Shown: one piece after another, positions 9,128 to 17,619 of the stretch
How positions within the stretch are numbered: the first letter of the stretch is position 1
Layout: each line of letters opens with the position of its first letter
From: Aestuariivirga litoralis
Lineage (GTDB): Bacteria; Pseudomonadota; Alphaproteobacteria; Rhizobiales; Aestuariivirgaceae
Length of the DNA stretch: 64,000 nucleotides
NCBI RefSeq assembly: GCF_003234965.1
Contig: NZ_QKVK01000002.1
Location: forward strand, 248,001-312,000
Direction: 5' to 3'
Notes under the pieces: model-generated
Told to the model about the DNA's origin: nothing
Databases searched by the model: none
What the model saw: the letters and a program-made list of their open reading frames with translations, nothing else
Translations under genes and position numbers: made by a program

Positions 9128-11563
9128 ATGAAGACCCAGGCTCGTGTCGTGGTGATCGGCGGCGGCGTCGTCGGCTGTTCGGTGCTCTATCATCTCACCA
9201 AGGCGGGCTGGAAGGACGTCGTCCTCGTCGAGCGCGACATCCTCACCTCCGGCTCCACCTGGCATGCGGCGGGTGGCTTCCACACGCTGAACGGCGACCC
9301 GAATGTCGCGAAGCTCCAGGGCTACACCATCGCTCTCTACAATGAGCTCGAGAAGATCTCGGGCCAGGCCTGCGGCCTCCACCGTTCGGGCGGCCTCATC
9401 CTCGCCGACACGCCGGAACGCATGGAATGGCTGAAGATGGCGCACGCCCGCGCACGTTACTTGGGGCTGGAAACCGAGATCATCTCCATGGCGGAAGCCA
9501 AGAAGATGCACCCGCTGCTGGAGGAGAAGTACTTCGTCGGCGCCATGATCGACGCCGCCGACGGCAACCTCGATCCGGAAGGCACCACGCACGCCTATGC
9601 CAAGTCGGCCCGCATCAATGGCGCGGAAATCTATCAGGACACCAAGGTCGAGGCGCTGAACCACCGCAAGGACGGCTCGTGGGACGTCGTCACCAACAAG
9701 GGCACGATCCACGCCGAGCATGTCGTCAACTGCGGCGGCCTGTGGGCGCGTGAGGTTGGCCGCATGGTGGGCCTCGAACTCCCGGTGCTCGCCATGGAGC
9801 ACATGTATCTCGTCACCGACGAGATGCCGGAGGTCGTCGGCTACAACAAGGAGCGCGGCCACGAGCTTCCCCACATCATCGACTTCAAGTCCGAGATCTA
9901 CATGCGCCAGGAGCGCTCCGGCATGGTGCTCGGCACCTATGAGCGTGCCTGCGTGCCGTGGAGCCCGAAGAACACGCCCTGGGGCTTCGGCCGCGAGCTG
10001 CTCCAGCCCGATCTCGACCGCATCGCGCCGAACCTCGAGCTCGGCTACAAGCATTTCCCGGCGCTGGCGAACGCCGGCATCAAGCGCGTCATCAACGGGC
10101 CCTTCACCTTCACGCCGGACGGCAACCCGATCGTCGGCCCGGTGCAGGGCGTGCAGAACTTCTGGCTCGCCTGCGGCGTCATGGCGGGCTTCAGCCAGGG
10201 TGGCGGCGTGGGCCTCGCCCTTTCGCAGTGGATGGTGAACGGCGATCCGGGCTTCGACGTCTGGGCCATGGACTGCGCCCGCTTCGGCGAATGGGCGACG
10301 CGCACCTACACCAACGAGAAGGTGCGCGAGAACTATTCCCGCCGCTTCTCGATCCGCTTCCCCAACGAGGAACTGCCCGCCGCGCGCCCGCAGCAGACGA
10401 CGGCGCTTTACGACATCATGCTCAGCCAGGGTGCCGTGATGGGCGACTCCTGGGGCCTCGAGACGCCGCTGTGGTTCGCGCCCAAGGGGGTGGAGCCCAA
10501 GGACATCGTCTCCTTCCGCCGCTCCAACGACTTCAAGCATGTGAAGGCGGAGGTGCTGGCGACCCGCAACGGCGTGGGCGTGACCGAGATCGCCAATTTC
10601 GCCAAGTACCGTTTCTCGGGTCCGGGTGCGGAAGCCTTCCTGTCGTGCATGATGACCAACAAGATGCCGAAGACGGGCCGCATCATCCTGACCCCGATGC
10701 TGAACCCCGCCGGCAAGCTGATCGGCGACTTCACCATCGCAAAGGCATCCGATGACTGCTTCTACATGTGGGGCTCGTCCCAGGCGCAGAAGTATCACAT
10801 GCGCTGGTTCGAGCAGCACCTGCCGAAGGACGGCTCGGTCGAGATCCACCGCTATGACATGGGCCTCGTCGGCCTCTCGATCGCAGGCCCCAAGTCGCGC
10901 GACGTGCTGCAGCAGCTCGTCGACGAGGACGTCTCCAACGCCGCCTTCAAGTTCATGGACCACCGCTCGATGGAGGTGGCGCATGTGCCGGCCCTCATCA
11001 ACCGCGTCACCTATACGGGTGACCTCGGCTATGAGATCTGGGTGGCGCCGGAATACCAGCGCCGCCTCTACCAGGAGATCATGCGGGCGGGTGCCGAACA
11101 CGGCATCGTCAATTTCGGCATGCGGGCACTTCTCTCCATGCGCCTCGAGAAGAACTTCCCCACCTGGTTCCGCGAGCTCAGGCCCATCTATGGCGGCTTC
11201 GAAGCGGGCATGGACCGCTTCATCGACCTCACCAAGAATGACTTCATCGGCCGCGAGGCCGCGATGGAAGAGAAGCGGACGGGCGGCAAGCTGCGCCGCG
11301 TGTCGATGATCGTCGATGCGGGTGACGCAGACGTGCTGGGCGACGAGCCGATCTGGCACAAGGGCAAGGTGGTGGGCTGGGTCACTTCCGGCGGTTTCGC
11401 GCATTACGTCGACAAGTCGATGGCGCAGGGCTACGTGCCCGTCGAACTCGCCGGCGACACCTCGGCCGGCGCCTTCGAGATCGAGATCATCGGCGAGAAC
11501 CGCAAGGCCACCATCATCACCGAGCCGCCTTTCGACCCCGAAGGCAAGCGGATGAGGGGCTGA
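9128..11563 (+). CDS. FAD-dependent oxidoreductase with C-terminal GcvT domain (dimethylglycine/sarcosine dehydrogenase-like)
   Basis: 811 residues. The N-terminal D-amino-acid-oxidase-type FAD domain has VVIGGGVVGCSVLYHL at about 9-24 and the conserved GSTWHAAGGFHTL, where the histidine corresponds to the flavin-linking position in dimethylglycine and sarcosine dehydrogenases. The C-terminal half (about 430-811) is a GcvT/aminomethyltransferase fold (GDLGYEIWV; FIGREAAMEEKR). Such enzymes oxidise N-methyl groups and pass the formaldehyde to tetrahydrofolate. The exact substrate is uncertain. An AAGGA ribosome site precedes the ATG. A YbaK-family gene follows after 4 bp, and sarcosine oxidase is encoded 2.3 kb further on. 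Confidence 0.9.
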   Translation: MKTQARVVVIGGGVVGCSVLYHLTKAGWKDVVLVERDILTSGSTWHAAGGFHTLNGDPNVAKLQGYTIALYNELEKISGQACGLHRSGGLILADTPERMEWLKMAHARARYLGLETEIISMAEAKKMHPLLEEKYFVGAMIDAADGNLDPEGTTHAYAKSARINGAEIYQDTKVEALNHRKDGSWDVVTNKGTIHAEHVVNCGGLWAREVGRMVGLELPVLAMEHMYLVTDEMPEVVGYNKERGHELPHIIDFKSEIYMRQERSGMVLGTYERACVPWSPKNTPWGFGRELLQPDLDRIAPNLELGYKHFPALANAGIKRVINGPFTFTPDGNPIVGPVQGVQNFWLACGVMAGFSQGGGVGLALSQWMVNGDPGFDVWAMDCARFGEWATRTYTNEKVRENYSRRFSIRFPNEELPAARPQQTTALYDIMLSQGAVMGDSWGLETPLWFAPKGVEPKDIVSFRRSNDFKHVKAEVLATRNGVGVTEIANFAKYRFSGPGAEAFLSCMMTNKMPKTGRIILTPMLNPAGKLIGDFTIAKASDDCFYMWGSSQAQKYHMRWFEQHLPKDGSVEIHRYDMGLVGLSIAGPKSRDVLQQLVDEDVSNAAFKFMDHRSMEVAHVPALINRVTYTGDLGYEIWVAPEYQRRLYQEIMRAGAEHGIVNFGMRALLSMRLEKNFPTWFRELRPIYGGFEAGMDRFIDLTKNDFIGREAAMEEKRTGGKLRRVSMIVDAGDADVLGDEPIWHKGKVVGWVTSGGFAHYVDKSMAQGYVPVELAGDTSAGAFEIEIIGENRKATIITEPPFDPEGKRMRG

Positions 11564-11567
11564 TCCC

Positions 11568-12044
11568 ATGCGACCCTCGACGCACCCCCAGGCGCTTCGC
11601 GTCGCGGCCGCGTTGGGGTCGGGCTTCACGGTCGTCGAATTCGACGAGAGCACGCATACCGCGCAGGAGGCGGCCGATGCCATCGGCTGCCAGCTGGCCC
11701 AGATCGCCAAGTCGATCCTGTTCCGCAGCGCCAGTGGTAGGCCGGTGCTGGTGATCGCATCGGGCACCAACCGCGTGGACGAGAAGAAGGTGAAGGCGCT
11801 GCTGGGCGAGAAGATCGAGCGCGCCTCGCCAGATTTCGTGAAGGAGATGACAGGGTATGAAGTCGGCGGCGTGCCGCCGCTGGGGCATGCGTCGGCGTGC
11901 GTGGTCTATCTCGACGAGGACCTGAAGGCCTATCCCACGCTATGGGCCGCGGGCGGAACGCCGAATGCGGTGTTCGAGATCGGGTTCGAGAAACTGGCGG
12001 AAATGTCGGGCGCAACGGTGGCGGATGTGAAGAAGTTCTCTTGA
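11568..12044 (+). CDS. YbaK/EbsC-family aminoacyl-tRNA deacylase-like protein
   Basis: 158 residues with the whole YbaK/ProX editing fold: SILFRSASGRPVLVIASGTNRVDEKKV, then GYEVGGVPPLGHA and the C-terminal GTPNAVFEIGFEKLAE. Family members hydrolyse mischarged aminoacyl-tRNA (for example Cys- or Ala-tRNA-Pro) in trans. It starts 4 bp after the FAD-GcvT oxidoreductase, so it is probably co-transcribed, although a functional link is not obvious. Confidence 0.88.
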   Translation: MRPSTHPQALRVAAALGSGFTVVEFDESTHTAQEAADAIGCQLAQIAKSILFRSASGRPVLVIASGTNRVDEKKVKALLGEKIERASPDFVKEMTGYEVGGVPPLGHASACVVYLDEDLKAYPTLWAAGGTPNAVFEIGFEKLAEMSGATVADVKKFS

Positions 12045-12048
12045 ATTG

Positions 12049-12134
12049 CCGTCACCCCGGCGAAAGCCGGGGCCCCGCTTTGTTTCAGCACGCGCGGTGA
12101 GAAAGCGGGGTCCCGGCCTTCGCCGGGATGACGG
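12049..12134. repeat. REP-like inverted repeat, family A, copy 1
   Basis: Two arms of about 33 bases (12049-12081 and 12102-12134) are near-perfect reverse complements around a 20-base centre. Each arm begins CCGTCA(T/C)CCCGGCGAA and ends in CCCCGCTTT. It lies between convergent genes. Matching elements occur at 25918-26000 and 44491-44568. Confidence 0.88.
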
Positions 12135-12151
12135 AATGAAGAGCGGCGCAA

Positions 12152-12940
12152 TCAGGCCGTCCGCCCGTAGAACCCCATCTGGTCTTCGCGGCTGAAGACC
12201 ACGCCCGGCCGGTCGAAATAGGAGAACACCGCGATCATGCGGTCGCGCGCACCCTTCACCGTGCCGACCTTGTGCGCAGTGTTCTTGCCGCGGAAGACGT
12301 TGAGCGTGCCGGCGGCCAGCGTCAGCGTCTTCACCTCTGGATCCTCGCCGCGCAAGAGCTTCGCGACGCCCTCGTAGTTGGGGTCGGTGTCGCTCCGCAG
12401 CTCCGAACGGTAGATGAATTCGCCACCCTGTTCCGGCGCCTGCAGCAGCAGCGTGGTGGTGAACTCGCTGCGGTCGAAGTGCCAGTTCAGCGCCTCGCCC
12501 TCGCGGTAGGACATGATGTTGACGCGCGCGAGCGAATCCCGTGCGGGGTAGAGCGCCTCCTTCTCCATCGTCGCCGCGAGGAAGGTGATGAAGTGCGACC
12601 ATTCATAGATCCAGACGGGGACCGACTGGAGGATCTGGTCGGCGCAGACCGTGTGATTGATCGTCTCGCACAGGGCAAGTGCGGGATGATCGGGCGGCAG
12701 GCCCGGAATGTCCTTCCGGAAATAGATGTTGTGGCGGCGCTTGTGGGTGAAGGACAGCGTGTCCATCACCGGCCGGATCTCGTCGACCGCTTGTTTCAGC
12801 GCTTCGGGCCTGACGAAACCAGCGAGATTGTACATGCCGTCGCGCGCGAGGTCTTGCCGGCAACGCTCTACCAGCGCATGCCACTCCGGCGTGCCCGGCC
12901 GGTCGAGCGGATAGCGGTCAAGATCGAGAATGTGGCGCAT
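12152..12940 (-). CDS. 2-oxoglutarate/Fe(II)-dependent oxygenase, HalD/BesD-like layout but with an intact HxD
   Basis: 262 residues. The iron-binding facial triad is visible as H154-x-D156 (NWHFDRSEF) and H223 (TAHKVG), with the 2-oxoglutarate-binding arginine at R232 or R234. The arrangement of NWHFD, QGGEFIYRSELRS and GTLNVFRGKNTAHKV resembles the group that includes free-amino-acid hydroxylases and halogenases. The aspartate at 156 argues for hydroxylation, since halogenases have Gly or Ala there. The substrate is unknown, possibly an amino acid or methylated amine given the neighbours. It is divergent from a LysR gene that may control it and has a GGGAGG ribosome site. Confidence 0.8.
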   Translation of the reverse strand: MRHILDLDRYPLDRPGTPEWHALVERCRQDLARDGMYNLAGFVRPEALKQAVDEIRPVMDTLSFTHKRRHNIYFRKDIPGLPPDHPALALCETINHTVCADQILQSVPVWIYEWSHFITFLAATMEKEALYPARDSLARVNIMSYREGEALNWHFDRSEFTTTLLLQAPEQGGEFIYRSELRSDTDPNYEGVAKLLRGEDPEVKTLTLAAGTLNVFRGKNTAHKVGTVKGARDRMIAVFSYFDRPGVVFSREDQMGFYGRTA

Positions 12941-13037
12941 GATCGTCCTCCCTGCCCCCAGAGTCGCAGAACCTCGCCTTGCCGCAACGGGTCAAAATGT
13001 TAGGCTGGCTCAGTTTTTCTATTGCAGGAGCCCTGCC

Positions 13038-13928
13038 GTGCCCAATCTTCCCCCGCTTAACGCATTGAAATCATTCGAATGCGCGGCCCGCACGGGAAGC
13101 TATGTCGCGGCCGCTGCCGAATTGAAAGTGAGCCCAGCGGCCGTGAGCCAGCAGGTCAGGAACCTCGAGCGCTTCTTCCGGCGGAAGCTGTTCACAAGGC
13201 TCAACAACCGCATCGTGCTCACCGATGCGGGCCAGGCGGTGCAGGCCGGGATCACCCCCGCGCTGGAAGACATCGCCACGCTCACCCGCCGTGTGCTGTC
13301 GTCGACAAGCCGCAGCAAACTGGTGGTCAGCGTGATCCCCTCGCTCGCCGAATGCTGGTTCATGCCGGCCTTTGCCGGTTTTGCGGCGGCGGCGTCGCTG
13401 CGCATCGACCTTCGCATCGACGACGATCCGGTGGACTTCTCCGACAACGAGATCGACCTCCGCATCTTCTATGCAAGCACGGCCTATCCTTTACTGAACA
13501 CGGTGCCGCTGTTCCGCGACGAAGTGCTGCCACTGTGCAGCCCAGGCCTTGCGGAGAGGCACTCGATGTCGGGCATGCCTGACGATCTCCTGATCCACAC
13601 CAGCTGGGGCCAGGACTTCGCGTCACATCCTTCCTGGGACGAATGGTACGCGCGCTACTCGCCAGAACGGCGGATCGACCTCGCAAGGGGCCACCGCGTC
13701 GGCTCCTCCCAGCTTGCGCTTGAATTCGCAAGGCGGGGCCTCGGCGTGGCGCTGGGTCAGCGCGCCCTTGCGCAGGAGTCTCTCAGCAAGGGCGAGCTCA
13801 TCGTATTGCAAGAGCGGTCACTGCCGCTGGGTCATGACTATTGCGCTGCCTACCCGCGTGCCAAGGCGCGCAAGGCAGGGCTGGTGGCGCTTACGGATCA
13901 TCTGCGAAGCGCAGCGCCGCATCCGTGA
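13038..13928 (+). CDS. LysR-family regulator, GcvA-like
   Basis: 296 residues from a GTG at 13038, chosen because AGGAG (13026-13030) lies seven bases before it and the protein then starts VPNLPPLNALKSFECAARTGS as in GcvA relatives. The N-terminal winged helix-turn-helix includes ELKVSPAAVSQQVRNLE, followed by the two-lobed effector domain. A longer frame reaches back to 12930 but would overlap the divergent oxygenase start. Likely targets are the divergent 2OG oxygenase and perhaps the sox run. It overlaps soxG tail to tail by 38 bp. It is similar in length and N-terminus to the LysR at 36509. Confidence 0.9.
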   Translation: MPNLPPLNALKSFECAARTGSYVAAAAELKVSPAAVSQQVRNLERFFRRKLFTRLNNRIVLTDAGQAVQAGITPALEDIATLTRRVLSSTSRSKLVVSVIPSLAECWFMPAFAGFAAAASLRIDLRIDDDPVDFSDNEIDLRIFYASTAYPLLNTVPLFRDEVLPLCSPGLAERHSMSGMPDDLLIHTSWGQDFASHPSWDEWYARYSPERRIDLARGHRVGSSQLALEFARRGLGVALGQRALAQESLSKGELIVLQERSLPLGHDYCAAYPRAKARKAGLVALTDHLRSAAPHP

Positions 13929-14430
13929 TCGCATCCCACACATCGCGCGCGAAGGTGCGCATGACATAGACGTCGAAGGCATCTTCACCCCTGCAGTGCA
14001 CGGTGACGGGCGTGTGGTGGATGCCGGTGAGGGCCACCGAGCCGGGCGCGAAGACGGAGCGATGCAGGTCGACCGGGATCAGCATCGCCAGCACGTCACG
14101 CGCCGGGGCGCCTTCGATGCCGATGCGCACGCGGCTGCTCGTCAGCGGCGTCACCGCGCAGGCACCTGCGAGACGCGAGGCCACATCATCGGTCTCGGGC
14201 CCAACGATCCAGAATTGCGCCGGGCCGATGCGAAAGAGCGTGCGTTCGCCATTGCTCTGTGCGCGCGCCACCGTCTCCGGCAGGCTGCCGGCAACATCGG
14301 CGAGCTTCGCCTCGAAATCAGGCGACAGCCCTGCTACCTGCGTCAGCGTGAAGCCGGGGCGCTCGGCGATGGTCAGCACCGCGCTCTTGTAGGGCTTGGC
14401 GGACGCCAGCGCCGATCTGCGCTCAAGCAT
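13891..14430 (-). CDS. soxG: Sarcosine oxidase gamma subunit
   Basis: 179 residues, small GcvT-like fold, recognised by the pattern LFRIGPAQFWIVGP and TSSRVRIGIEGAPARDVLAMLIPVDLHRSVF and by its position after soxA. I place the start at the ATG at 14430, because AAGGAG (14440-14445) sits nine bases upstream. An earlier ATG at 14448 has no ribosome site. Either way the start lies inside the end of soxA, so translation is coupled. It is the last gene of the soxBDAG run. Confidence 0.9.
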   Translation of the reverse strand: MLERRSALASAKPYKSAVLTIAERPGFTLTQVAGLSPDFEAKLADVAGSLPETVARAQSNGERTLFRIGPAQFWIVGPETDDVASRLAGACAVTPLTSSRVRIGIEGAPARDVLAMLIPVDLHRSVFAPGSVALTGIHHTPVTVHCRGEDAFDVYVMRTFARDVWDAITDAALRFADDP

Positions 14431-17377
14431 GGAGGCGGACTCCTTCATGGTCGATGAAATGCGGCGAGACGATCTTCAGCCGTGCCTGCTCGTTCTTGAG
14501 CGGGAAGGCGGCGATGATCTCCTCGCCTTCGTGCTTCAGGCCGCCCTTGTAGAGGCCGAGCGCGATGAACTTGTTGAGCTCCGTCGACCACGTCACCGAG
14601 GTGATGTAACCCCGGCCATGGCCCTTGATCTCATCACTCGCGGCAAACAGGATCGAGCCGCCGCGCAGCTTCTTGTCGGGCTCCATCAGCTCGAGGCCGA
14701 CGAGGCTCCAGCGGTCAGGCGACTGGCAGTCCTCGCGGAAGCGCAGCGCCTTGCCGACATAGTCTTTCTCCTTGCCCGCCATCTTGCCCAGCCCCAGGTC
14801 ATCGAGCGTGTTGCGATGGTCGAGCTCGAGGCCTGCCACATGGCCCTTCTCGATGCGCAGGCTTGCCAGCGCCTCGAGGCCATAGGGCATGATGCCAGTG
14901 GGGGTTGCCGCCTTCAGGATGTGCTCCCACAGGCTGATCGCATGATCGGCCGCGACATGGACTTCATAGGCAAGTTCGCCCGAGAAAGACATGCGCAGCA
15001 GGCGCACGGTGACGCCGTCGAACACGAAGTCCTTGCAGCCCATGTAGGGCAGCGCCTCGTTTGACAGGTCCTCACCCGGGAAGGCCAGCTGCAAGGCCTC
15101 GCGCGCCTTAGGGCCCGAGACGGCCATGCCCGCCCACTCGTCGGTCAGCGAGGCGACCTGCACGTTGAGCTCCGGCCACTGCATCTGCAGCAGGTATTCG
15201 AGCCAGGACATGACCTCGCCGGCCTGCGCCGTGGTGGTGGTCATGTAGAACTGGTTCTCGGAGATGCGCGCCGTGGTGCCGTCGTCCAGCACGATGCCGT
15301 CGTCGTTCAGCATCACGCCATAGCGCACCTTGCCGACGGGCAGCTTGGCGAAGCCGTTGACATAGACGCGGTTCAGGAACTCCGCCGCATCCGGCCCCTG
15401 GATGTCGATCTTGCCCAGCGTCGAGACGTCGGCGAGGCCGACGCCGCGGCGGACGAGTTCCATCTCCTTCACATAAGCCGTCTCCGGCGTTGCACCCGCC
15501 CATGAATAGAACCACGCGCGCTTCCACAACCCGGCATCGATGAAGGTGGCACCGTTCTTCACGTGCCAGTCATGGAGCGGCGACAAGCGCACCGGGCGGA
15601 AATGCGAGCCCACCGTGCGGCCCGCGATCGCGCCCATGGTCAGCGGCGCATAAGGCGGCCGGAAGGTCGTGGTGCCTGCCTCGGGAATGGTGATGCCGCG
15701 ATATTCCGCCATCAGAGCGAGGGCATTGATGTTCGACGTCTTGCCCTGGTCGGTGCCCATGCCGAGCGTGGTGTAGCGCTTCAGGTGCTCGACCGACCGG
15801 TAACCCTCCTGGTGCGCGATCTTCACGTCCTTGATGGTCACGTCGTTCTGGAAGTCGACAAAGGCCTTGCCCTTGGCGCCCTGCGGCGGCGACCAGCTGG
15901 GCAGGATCGCATAGCTGCGGTCCGTTGCATGTTCCGGCGCATAGACGGGCCTGGTCTTGCCGAAGCCCGCATGGGAAGCGGCGGAGGCGCCGGCATTGCT
16001 GCCCTCGGCGATCGCCGCCGAAAGGCCGTAGGTCCCCATCATTGCGCCCGCACCGAAATGCGAGGCCGGGAAGCCGCCCGGCACGAAGCCCGCTGCCGCC
16101 TCGTCATATCTCGGCTTGATGCCGCCATGGGAGGAGAGATGAACGACAGGCGACCAGCCACCGGCCATGCCCACCGCATCGCACTCGATGGTCACGGCAT
16201 GGGCGCCGCCCAGCTTCACGCGCCTGACGCCCTTCGAACCCTCGACATCGAAGATGCCGCTGCCCGGGAAGATGGCGATGCCGCGCGCACCCGCGCGCGA
16301 CAGGATGTCGGCGGAGACCGATGCACGATGGTCGGCGATGGTCACGGCCACGCCCGCCGCGGCAAGATCGAGGGCCGCGTCATAGGCCGTGTCGTTGTTG
16401 GTGACGATCACCGCGCGCTTGTCCGGCGCCACGGCGAAGCGGTTGACGTAAGTCCTGAGCGCCGAGGCGAGCATGACGCCAGGCCGGTCGTTGTTGGAGA
16501 AGACAAGCGGCCGCTCGATGGCGCCGGTGGCCATCACAATGGTCCTTGCGCGCAGCTGGGTCAGCACCATGCGCGGCTGGCCCTTGCGCGCGTCGTGCGG
16601 CAGGCTGCTGCGGTTTTCCACCAGCACGGCGAGATTGCCATCATAGAGACCCTGCACTGTGGTGCGGGTGACGGCCTCGACATTGGGAAGGCTGTTCAGT
16701 TCGTCAACACACGCGACGCGCCAGGCTTCCTGCTCCGCATCGCTGCCGGAGAGCAGCGAGCCACCGAAGTCACGATCCTGCTCTGCCAGCACCACGCGGG
16801 CACCACTGCGGCCCGCGGTGAGCGCCGCGGCGAGGCCGGCAGGGCCGGAACCCACCACCAGCACGTCGCAGAAGGCGAAGCGCATGTCATAGCGGTCAGG
16901 GTCGGCCAAGTCGGTCGCCGCACCCAGTCCCGCCGCCTTCCGGATGAAGGGCTCGTAGAACATCCACGATCCCTTGGTCGGCCCCATGAAGGTCTTGTAG
17001 TAGAAACCCGACTGGAACAGGGGCGACAGCAGCGAATTCACTGCCATCAGGTCGAAGTCGGGTGACGGCCAGGCATTCTGCGTACGGGCCACGAGGCCGT
17101 CGACGAGTTCCACCATGGTGGCGGCGACATTGGGTTCGGTGGTGGCACCGTCGCCGATCGTGAAGAGCGCGTTCGGTTCCTCGATGCCGGCGGCGACGAT
17201 ACCGCGCGGGCGATGATACTTGAAGCTGCGGCCCACTAGTAACTTGTCATTGGCGAGAAGTGCCGAGGCCAGCGTGTCGCCGGCGAAGCCGCCGAGGGCC
17301 TTTCCGTCGAAGCGGGCAGTGACGGGCCTGGCGCGCTGGATGCGGCCGCCTTGCGGCAATCTGCGGAAGCTGGTCAT
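14423..17377 (-). CDS. soxA: Sarcosine oxidase alpha subunit
   Basis: 984 residues, full length for the heterotetrameric enzyme. Order: an N-terminal ferredoxin-like part (FDGKALGGFAGDTLASALLAN, about 22-43), RSFKYHRPRG at 50-59, the nucleotide-binding VVGSGPAG at about 174-181, and a GcvT-type folate-binding C-terminal half (from about 590). The subunit binds NAD, and its C-terminal domain accepts the C1 unit on tetrahydrofolate. The start overlaps the soxD stop as ATGA (17374-17377), and the 3' end overlaps soxG. Confidence 0.96.
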   Translation of the reverse strand: MTSFRRLPQGGRIQRARPVTARFDGKALGGFAGDTLASALLANDKLLVGRSFKYHRPRGIVAAGIEEPNALFTIGDGATTEPNVAATMVELVDGLVARTQNAWPSPDFDLMAVNSLLSPLFQSGFYYKTFMGPTKGSWMFYEPFIRKAAGLGAATDLADPDRYDMRFAFCDVLVVGSGPAGLAAALTAGRSGARVVLAEQDRDFGGSLLSGSDAEQEAWRVACVDELNSLPNVEAVTRTTVQGLYDGNLAVLVENRSSLPHDARKGQPRMVLTQLRARTIVMATGAIERPLVFSNNDRPGVMLASALRTYVNRFAVAPDKRAVIVTNNDTAYDAALDLAAAGVAVTIADHRASVSADILSRAGARGIAIFPGSGIFDVEGSKGVRRVKLGGAHAVTIECDAVGMAGGWSPVVHLSSHGGIKPRYDEAAAGFVPGGFPASHFGAGAMMGTYGLSAAIAEGSNAGASAASHAGFGKTRPVYAPEHATDRSYAILPSWSPPQGAKGKAFVDFQNDVTIKDVKIAHQEGYRSVEHLKRYTTLGMGTDQGKTSNINALALMAEYRGITIPEAGTTTFRPPYAPLTMGAIAGRTVGSHFRPVRLSPLHDWHVKNGATFIDAGLWKRAWFYSWAGATPETAYVKEMELVRRGVGLADVSTLGKIDIQGPDAAEFLNRVYVNGFAKLPVGKVRYGVMLNDDGIVLDDGTTARISENQFYMTTTTAQAGEVMSWLEYLLQMQWPELNVQVASLTDEWAGMAVSGPKAREALQLAFPGEDLSNEALPYMGCKDFVFDGVTVRLLRMSFSGELAYEVHVAADHAISLWEHILKAATPTGIMPYGLEALASLRIEKGHVAGLELDHRNTLDDLGLGKMAGKEKDYVGKALRFREDCQSPDRWSLVGLELMEPDKKLRGGSILFAASDEIKGHGRGYITSVTWSTELNKFIALGLYKGGLKHEGEEIIAAFPLKNEQARLKIVSPHFIDHEGVRLHA

Positions 17378-17619
17378 GACACCACCCCGCCGATCTCGTT
17401 GGTGGCGGTGTTGCGGGCCAGCCTGAACCAGCGGCGGCAGCCCAGAACGTGCTGCCAGTATTCGGTGTGCGGACCCTTGGGGTTCTCGAACAGGAACACA
17501 TAGTCATGCCAGGTCTGGAGGTCGCCGGTGCCATGGGCCGGGCGCTGCTTCGAGGCATCGCCGCCGTAGCGGAATTCGGAGACGTCGCGGTCGCCGCAGT
17601 GGGGGCACGGGATCATCAT
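17374..17619 (-). CDS. soxD: Sarcosine oxidase delta subunit
   Basis: 81 residues. Zinc ligands can be read as C5 and C8 (CPHCG), H57 and C61 (QHVLGC), the expected spacing for this small zinc subunit. The segment RPAHGTGDLQTWHDYVFLF is typical. ATGA overlaps join it to soxB upstream and soxA downstream. Confidence 0.94.
   Translation of the reverse strand: MMIPCPHCGDRDVSEFRYGGDASKQRPAHGTGDLQTWHDYVFLFENPKGPHTEYWQHVLGCRRWFRLARNTATNEIGGVVS

Noticed and set aside
9071-11770. Long minus-strand open frame (899 codons) opposite the FAD-GcvT gene
   Set aside because: It is a shadow caused by high G+C at third positions; the plus-strand protein has full motifs, while the antisense product is His/Arg/Ala-rich with no recognisable domain.
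12152-12940. Radical halogenase
   Set aside because: The iron-binding motif is H-F-D; halogenases need Gly or Ala at the third position.
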